Source: Hyphomicrobiales bacterium
Lineage (GTDB): Bacteria; Pseudomonadota; Alphaproteobacteria; Rhizobiales; Rhizobiaceae
Reading direction: 5' to 3'
Length of the DNA stretch: 64,000 nt
NCBI GenBank assembly: GCA_900470195.1
Contig: UEIJ01000002.1
Coordinates: 1 to 64,000, forward strand
The position numbers and the translations under genes are program-made. The notes beneath the pieces were generated by a model. The model was not told the origin of the DNA. It did not search any database and saw nothing but the letters and a program-made list of their open reading frames with translations. The number at the start of each line of letters is the position of its first letter. The first letter of the stretch is position 1. Of the stretch, positions 26,711 through 36,631 are shown piece after piece.

Positions 26711-27757
26711 ATGAACAAGATGATTTCCTCGACCGCAGCGCTCGCCATCGCTGCCGTTATGTCGGTTTCCGCCGCCCAGGCGCGCGATCAAATTCAGGTT
26801 GCCGGTTCCTCGACCGTTCTGCCTTATGCAAAGATCGTCGCCGAAACGTTCGGCGAAACCTTCCCGAATTTCAAGACGCCGGTTGTTGAATCGGGCGGTT
26901 CGGGCGCAGGTATCAAGGAATTCTGCAAGGGCGTTGGTGAAAACACCATCGATATCGCCAATGCATCGCGCGCCATGAAGGACTCGGAACTGAAGTCGTG
27001 CATCGACGCCGGCGTCAAGGACGTCCAGGAAGTGCGCTTTGGCTATGACGGCATCGTGTTTGCGACCGACGCCAAGGGTCCGGATTGGAAGTTGAAGCCG
27101 GAAGATGTCTACAAGGCTCTTGCAGCCAAGCTGGTCGTGGACGGCAAGCTGGTCGACAATCCGAACACCAAGTGGAACCAGGTTAACCCGAACCTGCCGG
27201 ATTGGGACATTGCTGCCTATATCCCGGGTGAAAAGCACGGTACCCGCGAAGTCTTTGAAGAAAAAGTTCTGGCGGATGGCTGCAAGCATTCCGGCGCTCT
27301 GGACGAAATCAAGAAGACCGGTCTTGACGATAAGGCTGCTGCTTCGGCCTGTATCGCAGTGCGCAAGGACGGCAAGGCTGTCGACATCGACGGCGACTAT
27401 GCTGAAACGCTGGCCCGCATCGACTCCAACAAGACCGGCGTTGGCGTTTTCGGCCTCTACTTCTACGAAAACAATGCCGACAAGCTGAAAGTTGCGACCG
27501 TCAACGACATCACGCCGTCGGCCGCAACCGTTGCCTCGGGTGAATATCCGGTTTCGCGTCCGCTGTTCTTCTACGTGAAGAAGGCTCATCTCGGCGTCAT
27601 CCCGGGCCTGAAGGAATATGTTGAGTTCTTTCTCAACGACCAGATGATCGGTCCTGACGGTCCGCTCGCCGAATATGGTCTGGTACCGGCTCCGGATGCA
27701 GAACGTGAAGCTCAGCGCGCTGCCTTCGCCGAAGGCAAGACGATGGCCGCGAAATAA
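26711..27757 (+). CDS. pstS: phosphate ABC transporter substrate-binding protein PstS
   Basis: The 348-residue periplasmic protein binds phosphate for the PstCAB importer. It has a signal peptide ending AAQA, then QVAGSSTVLPYAKIVAE, ESGGSGAGIKEFC and IDIANASRAMK, the loops that hold phosphate. AGGAG lies before the ATG and a Pho box lies upstream. A hairpin after the stop separates it from pstC, as expected where the binding protein is made in excess. Confidence 0.95.
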   Translation: MNKMISSTAALAIAAVMSVSAAQARDQIQVAGSSTVLPYAKIVAETFGETFPNFKTPVVESGGSGAGIKEFCKGVGENTIDIANASRAMKDSELKSCIDAGVKDVQEVRFGYDGIVFATDAKGPDWKLKPEDVYKALAAKLVVDGKLVDNPNTKWNQVNPNLPDWDIAAYIPGEKHGTREVFEEKVLADGCKHSGALDEIKKTGLDDKAAASACIAVRKDGKAVDIDGDYAETLARIDSNKTGVGVFGLYFYENNADKLKVATVNDITPSAATVASGEYPVSRPLFFYVKKAHLGVIPGLKEYVEFFLNDQMIGPDGPLAEYGLVPAPDAEREAQRAAFAEGKTMAAK

Positions 27758-27770
27758 GTTTTGATCTGTG

Positions 27771-27803
27771 GAACGCGGGGATGAGGAATCTCCGCGTTCT
27801 TCT
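27771..27803 (+). terminator. attenuating hairpin between pstS and pstC
   Basis: GAACGCGG and CCGCGTTC pair around a 13-base loop, followed by a short pyrimidine tract. It probably stops part of the transcripts so that pstS is expressed above pstCAB. Confidence 0.65.
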
Positions 27804-27908
27804 CCTTTCGCGCCTTTGCATTAAGACAGGCGCATTCGCGTGGAACGGCATAGGTGGAAGCTGCACCTCAAAGCCATCCGCATTCATCAGGGCAACCGGG
27901 GAAATTGA

Positions 27909-29402
27909 ATGTCCTTCTTTCTGGTTCTCGTCAGTATCGTTGCAATCGGGCTGATCGGATTCTTCATAGGCCGCCAGCGTGCCGTTGCACTGGACAAGGC
28001 GCAGTCTGCTTCCGCAAAAGCCTCGCCGACCGAGAAAATGCATTCCCGCCCGCATTATCATGGTTGGTGGGTTTTCCTCGTTTCTGCATTGCCTGCGGTT
28101 CTGTTCCTCGCCGTCTGGGCTGTTGGAACGTCGGTCTATCTCGATCACAGTGCGACCGCCCGATTGCCGGATGCCATTGAGGAAGGTTCCTTCACCAATC
28201 GCAGCCTGCAGCTTGGCATGGTGCGTGGGCTGGCCAACGGTCTTGAACGGTTGACGCCTGCCGAACTGGAAAGCTTTCCATCGAATTATCAGGATGCCCG
28301 CACGCTTCTGGCATCTAAGGGTGTGGCGCTTGCGACCGAAGGCCAGGATTACATGGTTCCGATCGCGCTCTACCTGAAAAAGGCAACCGCGCTGACGCAC
28401 ACCATCGGTTCCGCCGTTTCTCTGGTGATCGCCATTGCCGGGCTGGTCTTCGGCCTTTCGACCATCAGCCGGCGCATGCGTGCGCGCAACAATGTCGAGC
28501 GGATCGTTCTCTGGGGGCTGATTGCCGCATCCGGCATCGCCATCCTGACGACCATCGGCATCATCTGCTCAATGCTGTTCCAGACCATCAGCTTCTTTCA
28601 ATCTGTTTCGCCGTGGGACTTCTTCTTCGGCACGGTTTGGGATCCGCGCTTTGCCGCTGCCGGTTCGGGCGGCGAGACAGGCCAGTTCGGTCTCATCCCG
28701 CTTCTGGCCGGCACACTTTATATCGCTCTTGTGGCCATGCTGTTCGCGGTTCCGGTTGGGCTGTTTTCGGCCATCTACATGGCGGAATATGCTTCTCCGC
28801 GAGTGCGTACTATCGTAAAGCCGGTCCTCGAGCTTCTGGCTGGCATTCCCAGTATCGTCTACGGCTTCTTTGCCCTTGTGACCGTCGGACCTTTCCTGCG
28901 CGATCTCTCGATTGCCATTGCTGGCGGTCAGGGTTTCATCATGGCGCAGAGCGTTCTGACCGCCGGTCTCGTCATGGGTGTGATGCTCATCCCTTTCGTG
29001 TCGTCGCTTTCCGATGACATCATCACGGCCGTGCCGCGGACATTGCGCGATGGTTCGCTCGGCCTGGGCGCGACCCGCTCCGAAACCATCAAGCGCGTGG
29101 TCCTTCCAGCTGCCCTGCCGGGCATCGTCGGCGCGCTCCTGATGACCGCGTCCCGCGCTATTGGCGAAACCATGATCGTGGTTCTGGCGGCAGGTGTTGC
29201 AGCGCGCATCAATATCAATCCATTCGAGGCGATGACCACCATCACGGTGAAGATCGTTAACCAGCTCACCGGCGATCTCGAATTCAATTCGCCGCAAACG
29301 CTGGTGGCCTTTGCACTCGGCATCACGCTTTTCGTCCTGACGCTGATCATGAACATCTTTGCGCTGCACATCGTGCGCAAGTACCGGGAGCAGTACGAAT
29401 AA
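27909..29402 (+). CDS. pstC: phosphate ABC transporter permease PstC
   Basis: The 497-residue membrane protein is the long alphaproteobacterial form, with an N-terminal hydrophobic region and polar loop (about 1-240) before the permease core. The core has LAGIPSIVYGFFAL and GATRSETIKRVVLPAALPGIVGALL, the EAA loop that contacts PstB. The stop overlaps the pstA start (TAATG). Confidence 0.94.
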   Translation: MSFFLVLVSIVAIGLIGFFIGRQRAVALDKAQSASAKASPTEKMHSRPHYHGWWVFLVSALPAVLFLAVWAVGTSVYLDHSATARLPDAIEEGSFTNRSLQLGMVRGLANGLERLTPAELESFPSNYQDARTLLASKGVALATEGQDYMVPIALYLKKATALTHTIGSAVSLVIAIAGLVFGLSTISRRMRARNNVERIVLWGLIAASGIAILTTIGIICSMLFQTISFFQSVSPWDFFFGTVWDPRFAAAGSGGETGQFGLIPLLAGTLYIALVAMLFAVPVGLFSAIYMAEYASPRVRTIVKPVLELLAGIPSIVYGFFALVTVGPFLRDLSIAIAGGQGFIMAQSVLTAGLVMGVMLIPFVSSLSDDIITAVPRTLRDGSLGLGATRSETIKRVVLPAALPGIVGALLMTASRAIGETMIVVLAAGVAARININPFEAMTTITVKIVNQLTGDLEFNSPQTLVAFALGITLFVLTLIMNIFALHIVRKYREQYE

Positions 29403-30718
29403 TGACCGATACGACCTTTAACGCCAGCGGCGCCGCGGCCCAGCCGACGCGTCGCGATATCGGACTGAAACGCCGCTACGCTGCCGAACGCCGCTTCCGC
29501 TATTACGGCATTGCTGCGATTGCCATCGGTGTGTTCTTTCTGTGCGCGCTCCTGTTCTCGGTTTTCTCGAAGGGCTATACCGCGTTCTGGCAGACGACGC
29601 TTTATCTGCCGGTCAAGCTTGAAGAAAGCGTGATCGATCCGGGCAACAAGCGTGCGACCGATCCAAATGTGCTGATCACGGCCAACTATCCGCTGCTCGT
29701 GCGCAACGCTCTGGCTGAAAAGCTGGGCGTGGCGACGACGGACCGTCCGGCAATGCGCGATCTGGGCCGCTTCTATTCCGATGGCGTACGCATCCAGCTC
29801 CGCGAGATGGTGATGAACAATCCATCGCTTATCGGCACGACACAGATCGTTCCGGTTCTGGCGGGCGCGGATATCGATTCAGCCTTCAAGGGACAGATCG
29901 ACCTTTCCGTTCCGGAGACGAACCGCAAGGTTTCGGACCGTCAGGTAGGCTGGATGAAAACGCTTTCGCAGGAAGGCGTGATGAAGGAAGCCTTCAATAC
30001 GGGTCTGTTTACCTTCGGCGCGTCCAGCCGTCCCGAAACCTCTGGTCTCGGCGTCGCACTGATCGGCTCGCTTTACATGATGCTGATCGTTCTTGGCCTC
30101 TCGCTGCCTATCGGTGTTGCCGCTTCGATCTATCTGGAAGAGTTCGCCAAGAAGAACCGGTTCACCGACATGATCGAGGTGAACATCAACAATTTGGCGG
30201 CGGTTCCGTCCATCGTGTTCGGTCTCCTCGGGCTTGCGGTCTTCATCAACTTCTTCGGCCTGCCGCGTTCCGCCTCGCTGGTCGGCGGTCTGGTGCTGAC
30301 ATTGATGACGCTTCCCACCATCATCATTGCGACCCGTGCTGCCCTTCGTGCGGTGCCGCCGTCGATCCGCTCTGCGGCGCTCGGCCTTGGCGCTTCGAAA
30401 ACGCAGATGGTGTTCCACCATGTCCTGCCGCTTGCAGCACCCGGGATCCTGACCGGCACGATCATCGGTCTTGCCCATGCGCTTGGTGAAACTGCGCCGC
30501 TTCTCCTGATCGGCATGGTGGCCTTCGTTGCCGACGTACCGTCGACGCCGATGGACCCGTCGACCGCTCTGCCGGTGCAGATCTATATGTGGGCAAACGA
30601 AGCAGAACGTGCCTTTGTGGAACGCACGTCAGGCGCTATCATCGTCCTGCTTCTGTTCCTTGCCGTGATGAATATTGCAGCAATCATTCTGCGCCGCCGC
30701 TTCGAGCGCCGCTGGTAA
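29402..30718 (+). CDS. pstA: phosphate ABC transporter permease PstA
   Basis: The 438-residue protein has a long N-terminal cytoplasmic and periplasmic part (about 1-215, including one membrane segment near 35-60) and a C-terminal permease core with [17 protein letters not shown] and [23 protein letters not shown]. It forms the channel with PstC. The length matches PstA of other Rhizobiales, not the shorter enterobacterial form. Confidence 0.94.
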   Translation: MTDTTFNASGAAAQPTRRDIGLKRRYAAERRFRYYGIAAIAIGVFFLCALLFSVFSKGYTAFWQTTLYLPVKLEESVIDPGNKRATDPNVLITANYPLLVRNALAEKLGVATTDRPAMRDLGRFYSDGVRIQLREMVMNNPSLIGTTQIVPVLAGADIDSAFKGQIDLSVPETNRKVSDRQVGWMKTLSQEGVMKEAFNTGLFTFGASSRPETSGLGVALIGSLYMMLIVLGLSLPIGVAASIYLEEFAKKNRFTDMIEVNINNLAAVPSIVFGLLGLAVFINFFGLPRSASLVGGLVLTLMTLPTIIIATRAALRAVPPSIRSAALGLGASKTQMVFHHVLPLAAPGILTGTIIGLAHALGETAPLLLIGMVAFVADVPSTPMDPSTALPVQIYMWANEAERAFVERTSGAIIVLLLFLAVMNIAAIILRRRFERRW

Positions 30719-30734
30719 ACGGGAGTCGAAAGCT

Positions 30735-31556
30735 ATGAACCTGATGACTGAACGATCTCTCGAGAAAGCCGTAGGAGAAAAAATGAACGCCAACGCCAGT
30801 TCCATAAAGATGCGCGGCGACAAGGTCTGCGTGTTTTATGGTGAGAAGCAGGCGCTGTTCGACGTCGATCTGGAAATCCAGGAAAAGATGGTCACGGCGC
30901 TGATCGGTCCTTCCGGTTGTGGCAAGTCTACCTTCCTGCGTTCGCTCAACCGCATGAACGATACGATCGAAGGCTGCAAGGTCGGCGGCAAGATTACGCT
31001 CGATAATGAGGACATCTACGATCCGAAGATCGATGTCGTCGAGCTGCGGGCCCGCGTCGGCATGGTGTTCCAGAAGCCGAACCCGTTTCCGAAGTCGATC
31101 TATGAAAACGTCGCTTACGGTCCGCGCATCCACGGTCTGGCCCGTACCAAGACCGATCTGGAGGAAATCGTCGTGACGAGCTTGCAGAAGGCGAGCCTGT
31201 TCGAGGAAGTGAAAGACCGTCTGCACGATGCGGGCACAGGCCTTTCCGGCGGCCAGCAACAGCGCCTTTGCATTGCGCGCGCGATTGCGGTCAGCCCGGA
31301 AGTCATCCTCATGGACGAACCGTGCTCGGCGCTCGACCCGATTGCGACCGCAAAGGTGGAAGAGCTGATCGACGAATTGCGACAGAACTATACCATCGTG
31401 ATCGTCACGCACTCCATGCAGCAGGCGGCGCGCGTTTCGCAACGTACGGCCATGTTCCATCTCGGCAATCTGGTGGAAGTGGGCGACACGGAAACCATGT
31501 TCACCGCGCCGACCGAAAAGCGCACGCAGGATTACATCACCGGACGCTTCGGCTGA
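30735..31556 (+). CDS. pstB: phosphate ABC transporter ATPase PstB
   Basis: The 273-residue ATPase has Walker [10 protein letters not shown], signature [14 protein letters not shown], Walker [13 protein letters not shown] and the H-loop THSMQQ. It powers phosphate import and takes part in signalling with PhoU. The ATG used gives the length usual for Brucella PstB; a second ATG 16 codons later (30783) has a stronger ribosome binding site (AGGAG) and could be the real start. Confidence 0.94.
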   Translation: MNLMTERSLEKAVGEKMNANASSIKMRGDKVCVFYGEKQALFDVDLEIQEKMVTALIGPSGCGKSTFLRSLNRMNDTIEGCKVGGKITLDNEDIYDPKIDVVELRARVGMVFQKPNPFPKSIYENVAYGPRIHGLARTKTDLEEIVVTSLQKASLFEEVKDRLHDAGTGLSGGQQQRLCIARAIAVSPEVILMDEPCSALDPIATAKVEELIDELRQNYTIVIVTHSMQQAARVSQRTAMFHLGNLVEVGDTETMFTAPTEKRTQDYITGRFG

Positions 31557-31620
31557 TCCGGAACTGCGCTCAACAGACAGACAGTGCGGCTTCCCGCAAT
31601 TTATATTACGAGGTCTTACT

Positions 31621-32343
31621 ATGCCGTCTCAGCATACCGTTCGCTCCTATGATGAGGAATTGAAGTTTCTCACCCACAAGATCGCCGAAATGGGCGGACA
31701 TGCAGAACGCATGGTCGAGCAGTCGGTCACCGCTATCGTCAATGCGGACAATGCGCTCGCACAGCGCGTTATCTCCGACGATCTCATTCTGGATGCCAGC
31801 GAACGCGAGATCGACGACAAGGCCGTGATGATCATCGCCAAGCGCCAGCCCATGGCGGTCGACCTGCGCGAGATCATCGGCTCGATCCGTATTTCAGCCG
31901 ATCTGGAGCGCGTGGGCGATCTCGGCAAGAACATTGCCAAGCGTGTTGCTGCCGTTTCGGAATCGCGCCAGCCGGTAAAGCTCTATCGCGGTCTGGAAAC
32001 GCTGGCCGAACTGGCACTGACCCAGCTCAAGGACGTTCTCGACGCTTATGCATCGCGTTCGGTGCAGCAGATCAATGTCGTTCGCGACCGCGATGACGAG
32101 ATTGATGCCATGTATACGTCGCTGTTCCGAGAACTGCTTACCTACATGATGGAAGATCCGCGCAATATCTCCGCCTGCACGCATCTTCTGTTCTGCGCCA
32201 AGAATATCGAGCGCATCGGCGACCATGCGACCAATATCGCGGAAACCGTTTATTACATCGTGACCGGCCTGCAAATGCCGGCTGAGCGACCCAAGGAAGA
32301 CCTGAGCCACGGTATTGTCGTGGATGAGGCGCGTAAATCCTGA
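31621..32343 (+). CDS. phoU: phosphate signalling protein PhoU
   Basis: The 240-residue all-helical protein has two repeats of the PhoU domain, with ERVGDLGKNIAKR and ERIGDHATNIAET as the paired metal-binding motifs (E/D-x-x-D). PhoU links transporter state to the PhoR/PhoB pathway and limits phosphate uptake. A hairpin with a duplicated ACCCCGAGT lies just after the stop (32355-32381). Confidence 0.94.
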   Translation: MPSQHTVRSYDEELKFLTHKIAEMGGHAERMVEQSVTAIVNADNALAQRVISDDLILDASEREIDDKAVMIIAKRQPMAVDLREIIGSIRISADLERVGDLGKNIAKRVAAVSESRQPVKLYRGLETLAELALTQLKDVLDAYASRSVQQINVVRDRDDEIDAMYTSLFRELLTYMMEDPRNISACTHLLFCAKNIERIGDHATNIAETVYYIVTGLQMPAERPKEDLSHGIVVDEARKS

Positions 32344-32471
32344 ACTGCATCCGACCGGACCCCGAGTGACCCCGAGTCCGGCGGTTGAAAATGTGTGAAT
32401 AGCGCGGCGGCACGCGGTCGATTGGGGGGATTGTATCCACCGCCCGCCGAATTTGGATAGGGAAATACTGG

Positions 32472-33158
32472 ATGTCACAGGCACCCAAAATCGCTGTGGT
32501 AGAAGACGAAGAGGCGCTGAGCGTTCTGCTTCGCTACAATCTTGAAGCAGAGGGCTACCAGGTCGATACAATGTTGCGCGGCGACGAGGCCGAAATCGCA
32601 TTGCGCGAGAATGTGCCGGATCTGCTCATCCTCGACTGGATGCTGCCGGGCGTGTCGGGCATCGAACTATGCCGCCGCCTGCGCCAATGGCCGGAAACCG
32701 AGCGCCTGCCGATCATCATGCTGACGGCGCGGGGCGAGGAAAGCGAACGCGTCCGGGGGTTGAGCGTCGGCGCCGACGATTATGTCGTAAAGCCGTTTTC
32801 GACGCCGGAACTTCTGGCGCGCGTCAAGGCAATGCTGCGCCGGTCCAATCCGAGTATCCTCTCCCATGTGCTGAAAGTGGGCGATCTTGTTCTCGACCGT
32901 CAGCAGCATCGTGTTTACCGCAAGGAAAAGGAGGTCCGTCTCGGACCGACGGAATTCCGGCTGCTAGAATATTTCATGATGTCGCCTGGCCGTGTCTTCT
33001 CGCGCAGCCAGCTTCTGGATGGCGTTTGGGGCCCCGACATCTATGTGGATGATCGCACGGTGGACGTCCATGTCGGACGGCTGCGCAAGGCGATCAATGT
33101 CGGTCGTGCGCTCGATCCGATCCGCACCGTTCGCGGCGCCGGTTATTCTTTCGGTTGA
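32472..33158 (+). CDS. phoB: phosphate response regulator PhoB
   Basis: The 228-residue OmpR-family regulator has a receiver domain (acidic pair VEDEE, phospho-acceptor Asp in LLILDWMLPG, Lys in DDYVVKPFS) and a C-terminal winged helix with VDVHVGRLRKAIN and IRTVRGAGYSF. It binds Pho boxes such as the one before pstS. No phoR kinase gene adjoins it in this window. Confidence 0.94.
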   Translation: MSQAPKIAVVEDEEALSVLLRYNLEAEGYQVDTMLRGDEAEIALRENVPDLLILDWMLPGVSGIELCRRLRQWPETERLPIIMLTARGEESERVRGLSVGADDYVVKPFSTPELLARVKAMLRRSNPSILSHVLKVGDLVLDRQQHRVYRKEKEVRLGPTEFRLLEYFMMSPGRVFSRSQLLDGVWGPDIYVDDRTVDVHVGRLRKAINVGRALDPIRTVRGAGYSFG

Positions 33159-33197
33159 TCGACACCGTCATTCAAACTCTCAAATACAGCTCCTGAT

Positions 33198-33230
33198 CGG
33201 CCCGCCACGTCCCTCGTGGCGGGCCGTCTT
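33198..33230 (+). terminator. rho-independent terminator after phoB
   Basis: A perfect 12-bp GC-rich stem (CGGCCCGCCACG and complement) with a five-base loop is followed by TCTT, and closes the pst-pho operon. Confidence 0.85.
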
Positions 33231-33804
33231 GCTAATGATCAATCATGCGGTTCGCTGACCCGATTCGCATTGCCATGACCGAAAACCGGCGCCAGTCACC
33301 CGATTTCACACGATGTTACAAATGTGTCTCCAAAGTTGAAAGAGGTAGGCGGAACCCATGGGAAACAGAATTTCCGCAGATCATTTCAAGCACTGGGAAT
33401 GTGGATTGAAAAACCGTCCAAGAAGAAGCGAATTAAGGCAGCGATGAGGCGTGTATTGAAAGAATTTGAATCTCATGAAATCAATATCTTACCTGAATTC
33501 GTAATTCCAGTTAAGAAATTATTAATATATTTTAAGGGGTTGTAGGCATATTCGCATTATCGATTCGAAATTGTTTGCGGGCTGTTCAACCGCTTCCATC
33601 ATCGTTGGGATTTGACCCTTCGCCTTTTTTTGGCCTAAAAATTCCAAAACCTTGAATTCGATTGAGCGACAGTAGGGCGTGTGATTTTTGATCTTCGTCC
33701 TCTTTGACTTGCACCGCAGTCAGACATTCGCATGCATCGTTTCAGATGTATTCGCCTGAGTGGATGACTGGATCAGTTAAGGGTCCTAACATGAGATTGA
33801 GCCA
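33231..33804. other. AT-rich gap without a clear gene
   Basis: About 570 bases between the phoB terminator and the SleB-like gene are AT-rich. Open frames are short and lysine/isoleucine-rich (for example 33324-33545), with no good start signal or family match, so I do not call a gene. The stretch just upstream of 33805 should hold the promoter of the cell-wall hydrolase. Confidence 0.5.
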
Positions 33805-34755
33805 TTGACGCGCGCCGCGAAGTGGAAATTGCCCGTTCTTATCGGGCTGCTGGTCGCGCCTTTCGTGGTCACCGGCTGCACGACGACCGGAAACACGGGA
33901 AAAGCCAATTCGGAAAAGATGGCGACAAGCCATGTCAAGTCCGTCAATGGCGTGAAGACCTACACCTACACCGCACGTGACAAGGAATGCCTTGAACGTG
34001 CAATGTTCTTCGAGTCCAACCGTTCGAGTTCCGATGGGCTTCTCGCTGTCGGCACCGTCGTCATGAACCGTCTCGCATCGGGCCGGTATCCTGATACGAT
34101 TTGCGGCGTCGTCGGCCAGAAAAACCAGTTCGCGCCCGGTGTTCTCACCCGCAAGATGGATTCCAAAGCGCTGCCCGATGTTCAGGCCACTGCCGACGCA
34201 GTGCTGAAGGGGCAGCGTCATCCAAAGCTCAAGAACGCCATGTTCTTCCACACGGCGGGCCTGAGGTTCCCATACAACAACATGCACTATGTGCTCGTCG
34301 CCGGCGGCAATTCCTTCTACGAAAAGCGCAATCGCGACGGCTCGTTGCAAAATCCGGTCCCGCAGGAACCATACAACCTTGCTCTCGCCTATTCACCGCA
34401 ATCGCCTTCCGTTCCGCAGGATGCATCCTACGACGTGACCCTGCCGCAGACCGGTCCGGTTCCGGGAACAGAGCCAACCGTTCAGGTGGCGCTCGCAGAA
34501 GCTGCAAAGGCTCAGGACGCAGAACAGAACAGCGGTGCCGGTCCACAGGCTCGTGGTGACCGTCTGGCCCGTCACCGCGGTATTGCGGCGGCTCGAGAGG
34601 AGCAGCAGCCCGTGCAGGTGGCCTCCTACCAGTCGCAGTTCGATACTTCTGCTCCGCAATCGGCTTCGCTCGGTTATGCTCCCGCAAGCCAGAAGCAGGC
34701 CGACGCGATCGGCGCGCTTCTCCTGTCTCAGGATCGGCCGGAAGCGCCGCTATAA
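33805..34755 (+). CDS. SleB-family cell wall hydrolase, lipoprotein
   Basis: The 316-residue protein has a lipoprotein signal (FVVTGC lipobox near residue 25). A Hydrolase_2/SleB domain (about 55-190) follows, with CLERAMFFESNRSSSDGLLAVGTVVMNR and catalytic-type Glu, then a Pro/Ala/Gln-rich tail. SleB-type enzymes cleave peptidoglycan glycan strands; in alphaproteobacteria they act in envelope remodelling, not spore germination. The start is a TTG; an ATG 14 bases upstream is in another frame and ends on the overlapping TGA. Confidence 0.85.
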   Translation: MTRAAKWKLPVLIGLLVAPFVVTGCTTTGNTGKANSEKMATSHVKSVNGVKTYTYTARDKECLERAMFFESNRSSSDGLLAVGTVVMNRLASGRYPDTICGVVGQKNQFAPGVLTRKMDSKALPDVQATADAVLKGQRHPKLKNAMFFHTAGLRFPYNNMHYVLVAGGNSFYEKRNRDGSLQNPVPQEPYNLALAYSPQSPSVPQDASYDVTLPQTGPVPGTEPTVQVALAEAAKAQDAEQNSGAGPQARGDRLARHRGIAAAREEQQPVQVASYQSQFDTSAPQSASLGYAPASQKQADAIGALLLSQDRPEAPL

Positions 34756-34782
34756 TCAGCGCTTTTACAATCGACAATCTGC

Positions 34783-34815
34783 AACGCCGGTCTCGTTCAA
34801 CCAGACCGGCGTTTT
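34783..34815 (+). terminator. rho-independent terminator after the SleB-like gene
   Basis: An 11-bp stem (AACGCCGGTCT and complement) with a nine-base loop ends in TTTT. Confidence 0.85.
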
Positions 34816-34849
34816 GCTTTCAGGGGAGAAGCCGTTTTCTGCGAAGGTG

Positions 34850-35104
34850 TCAGGGCCGGTAGACTGGACGGTAGATCACCATCGGAGCATCATAGAAATC
34901 GGCCTGGTTCTGCCACGCTCGCCTGTCGGCTCTGCGATCGAGGTCGAGCCGCATGAGGCAGTTGGCGAAAGCGTCGGTCCTGGGTTTGAAACCATAGCTT
35001 TGGCAAGTCTGCTCGTCTGCTGCGCGGCGCTGTTCGGGCGTCATCGTCACGCAGCCGGCCAGAACACCGGTAACGCCCAGTAAGATAAGCACTTTCTTAT
35101 TCAT
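34850..35104 (-). CDS. small lipoprotein, unknown function
   Basis: The 84-residue protein has a lipoprotein signal (VLAGC lipobox near residue 18), then TPEQRRAADEQTCQSYGFKPRTDAFANCLMRLDL, a pattern seen in short envelope lipoproteins of Rhizobiales with conserved Cys and a QxCxSYGF-type motif. Its ending is rich in Tyr/Pro. The role is not known. The ATG seven codons inside the longest frame gives a proper signal peptide. Confidence 0.75.
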   Translation of the reverse strand: MNKKVLILLGVTGVLAGCVTMTPEQRRAADEQTCQSYGFKPRTDAFANCLMRLDLDRRADRRAWQNQADFYDAPMVIYRPVYRP

Positions 35105-35229
35105 TGCTTTCTGCTTTCTCTGCAACTGACCGCAAGAATACTATAGCGTAAAAGGCAGGAAAAAAGGTGGTGAAATTATGCCGTCTGATAAACTGCCAGT
35201 GATTCCATATCGAAAGAGGTCTTCCACCC

Positions 35230-36483
35230 ATGGCTCATGAACAGCTGAACCCAGTCATCGATCCGGTGAAACTCGAACGTCTCGCGGAAGTCGCCGTTCG
35301 TGTCGGTCTGCAATTGCGCGAGGGGCAGGATCTCGTCATTACGGCACCCGTCGTCGCGTTGCCGCTGGTTCGCCTCATCGCCAAACATGCCTACAAGGCC
35401 GGAGCCGGGTTGGTAACGCCATTCTTCGCGGATGACGAAATGGCGCTCGCCCGTTACGAGAATGCATCCGATGCGAGCTTCGACCGCGCCGCAAACTGGC
35501 TCTATGAAGGCATGGCAAAGGCCTATTCGGACGGCGCTGCCCGTCTGGCTATCGCAGCCGATAACCCGATGCTTCTCTCCAGCCAGGACCCCGCCAAGGT
35601 TTCCCGCGCCAACCGAGCCAATTCGAAGGCTTATCAGCCGGCACTGGAAAAGATCGCGGGTTTCGACATCAACTGGAACATCGTCGCCTATCCCAACCCG
35701 GCATGGGCGAAGCTCATGTTTCCGAACGAACCGGAGGATGTTGCGACCCGCAAGCTGGCCGATGCGATTTTTGCGGCTTCGCGCGTGGACGTCGACGATC
35801 CGGTCGGTGCCTGGGCGGCACATAATGCAGCGCTTCGCACCCGCACCCGTTTCCTGAACGGCAAGGCTTACCGCGCCCTGCATTTCAAGGGTCCGAATAC
35901 CGACCTGACGGTGGGGCTCGCCGATGGCCATGAGTGGCACGGCGGGGCCTCCAACGCGAAAAACGGAATTACCTGCAATCCGAACATCCCGACGGAAGAA
36001 GTGTTTACGACGCCCCACGCCCTGCGTGTCGAGGGCTACGTGACGAGCACCAAGCCGCTGTCGCATCAGGGGACATTGATCGAGAATATCGCGGTTCGCT
36101 TTGAAGGCGGACGAATTGTCGAGGCGAAGGCGAGCCGCGGTGAAGAAGTGCTCAACAAGGTGCTGGACACGGACGAAGGCGCCCGTCGTCTTGGCGAAGT
36201 GGCGCTGGTGCCGCATTCCTCGCCGATCTCGCAGAGTGGGCTTTTGTTCTACAACACCCTGTTCGATGAAAACGCAGCAAGTCATATCGCGCTCGGCCAG
36301 TGCTATTCCAAATGCTTTATCGACGGAGCGAAGCTGACGCCGGAGCAGATCAAGGCGCAGGGCGGCAACTCGAGCCTTATCCATATCGACTGGATGATCG
36401 GCTCCGGCCAGATCGACGTCGATGGCATCAACGCGGATGGAACCCGCGAGCCGGTGATGCGCGGCGGTGAATGGGCCAACTGA
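35230..36483 (+). CDS. M29 family aminopeptidase
   Basis: The 417-residue protein matches aminopeptidases of the AmpS/T type (peptidase M29). Metal-site blocks visible include NIPTEEVFTTPHALRVEGYVTSTKPL, GGRIVEAKASRGEE, LGEVALVPHSSPISQSG and HIALGQCYSKC. These cytosolic enzymes remove N-terminal residues with the help of two metal ions. A terminator follows directly. Confidence 0.92.
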   Translation: MAHEQLNPVIDPVKLERLAEVAVRVGLQLREGQDLVITAPVVALPLVRLIAKHAYKAGAGLVTPFFADDEMALARYENASDASFDRAANWLYEGMAKAYSDGAARLAIAADNPMLLSSQDPAKVSRANRANSKAYQPALEKIAGFDINWNIVAYPNPAWAKLMFPNEPEDVATRKLADAIFAASRVDVDDPVGAWAAHNAALRTRTRFLNGKAYRALHFKGPNTDLTVGLADGHEWHGGASNAKNGITCNPNIPTEEVFTTPHALRVEGYVTSTKPLSHQGTLIENIAVRFEGGRIVEAKASRGEEVLNKVLDTDEGARRLGEVALVPHSSPISQSGLLFYNTLFDENAASHIALGQCYSKCFIDGAKLTPEQIKAQGGNSSLIHIDWMIGSGQIDVDGINADGTREPVMRGGEWAN

Positions 36484-36496
36484 GAATCGTAAAATG

Positions 36497-36523
36497 AAAA
36501 AGGCCGGAATGTTCCGGCCTTTA
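36497..36523 (+). terminator. terminator after the aminopeptidase gene
   Basis: AAAGGCCGGA and its complement pair around four bases, ending in TTTAT. Confidence 0.85.
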
Positions 36524-36529
36524 TCTGTT

Positions 36530-36631
36530 AGAGCATTTTCAGTTTAAACTGTATCACACGAAATGCTCTATCTTTTTGTTTTTACGTCTATCCTTTGCAA
36601 ATCCGCTTCGCACTTTGCCTGGAATGCTCTA
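36530..36631. repeat. rhizobial intergenic mosaic palindrome
   Basis: AGAGCAT-type ends and internal palindromes (TTTTCAGTTTAAACTG; ATGCTCT twice) form a composite repeat between the aminopeptidase and dps. Similar GAGCAT-bounded palindromic elements are dispersed between genes in Brucella and Rhizobium genomes. The last bases overlap the 3' end of dps. Confidence 0.65.

Noticed and set aside
33324-33545. 73-codon frame after phoB
   Set aside because: Lysine/isoleucine-rich translation of AT-rich DNA, weak start signal, no family features.
35176-36384. 402-codon antisense frame over the M29 aminopeptidase gene
   Set aside because: Shadow frame of a well-supported gene.
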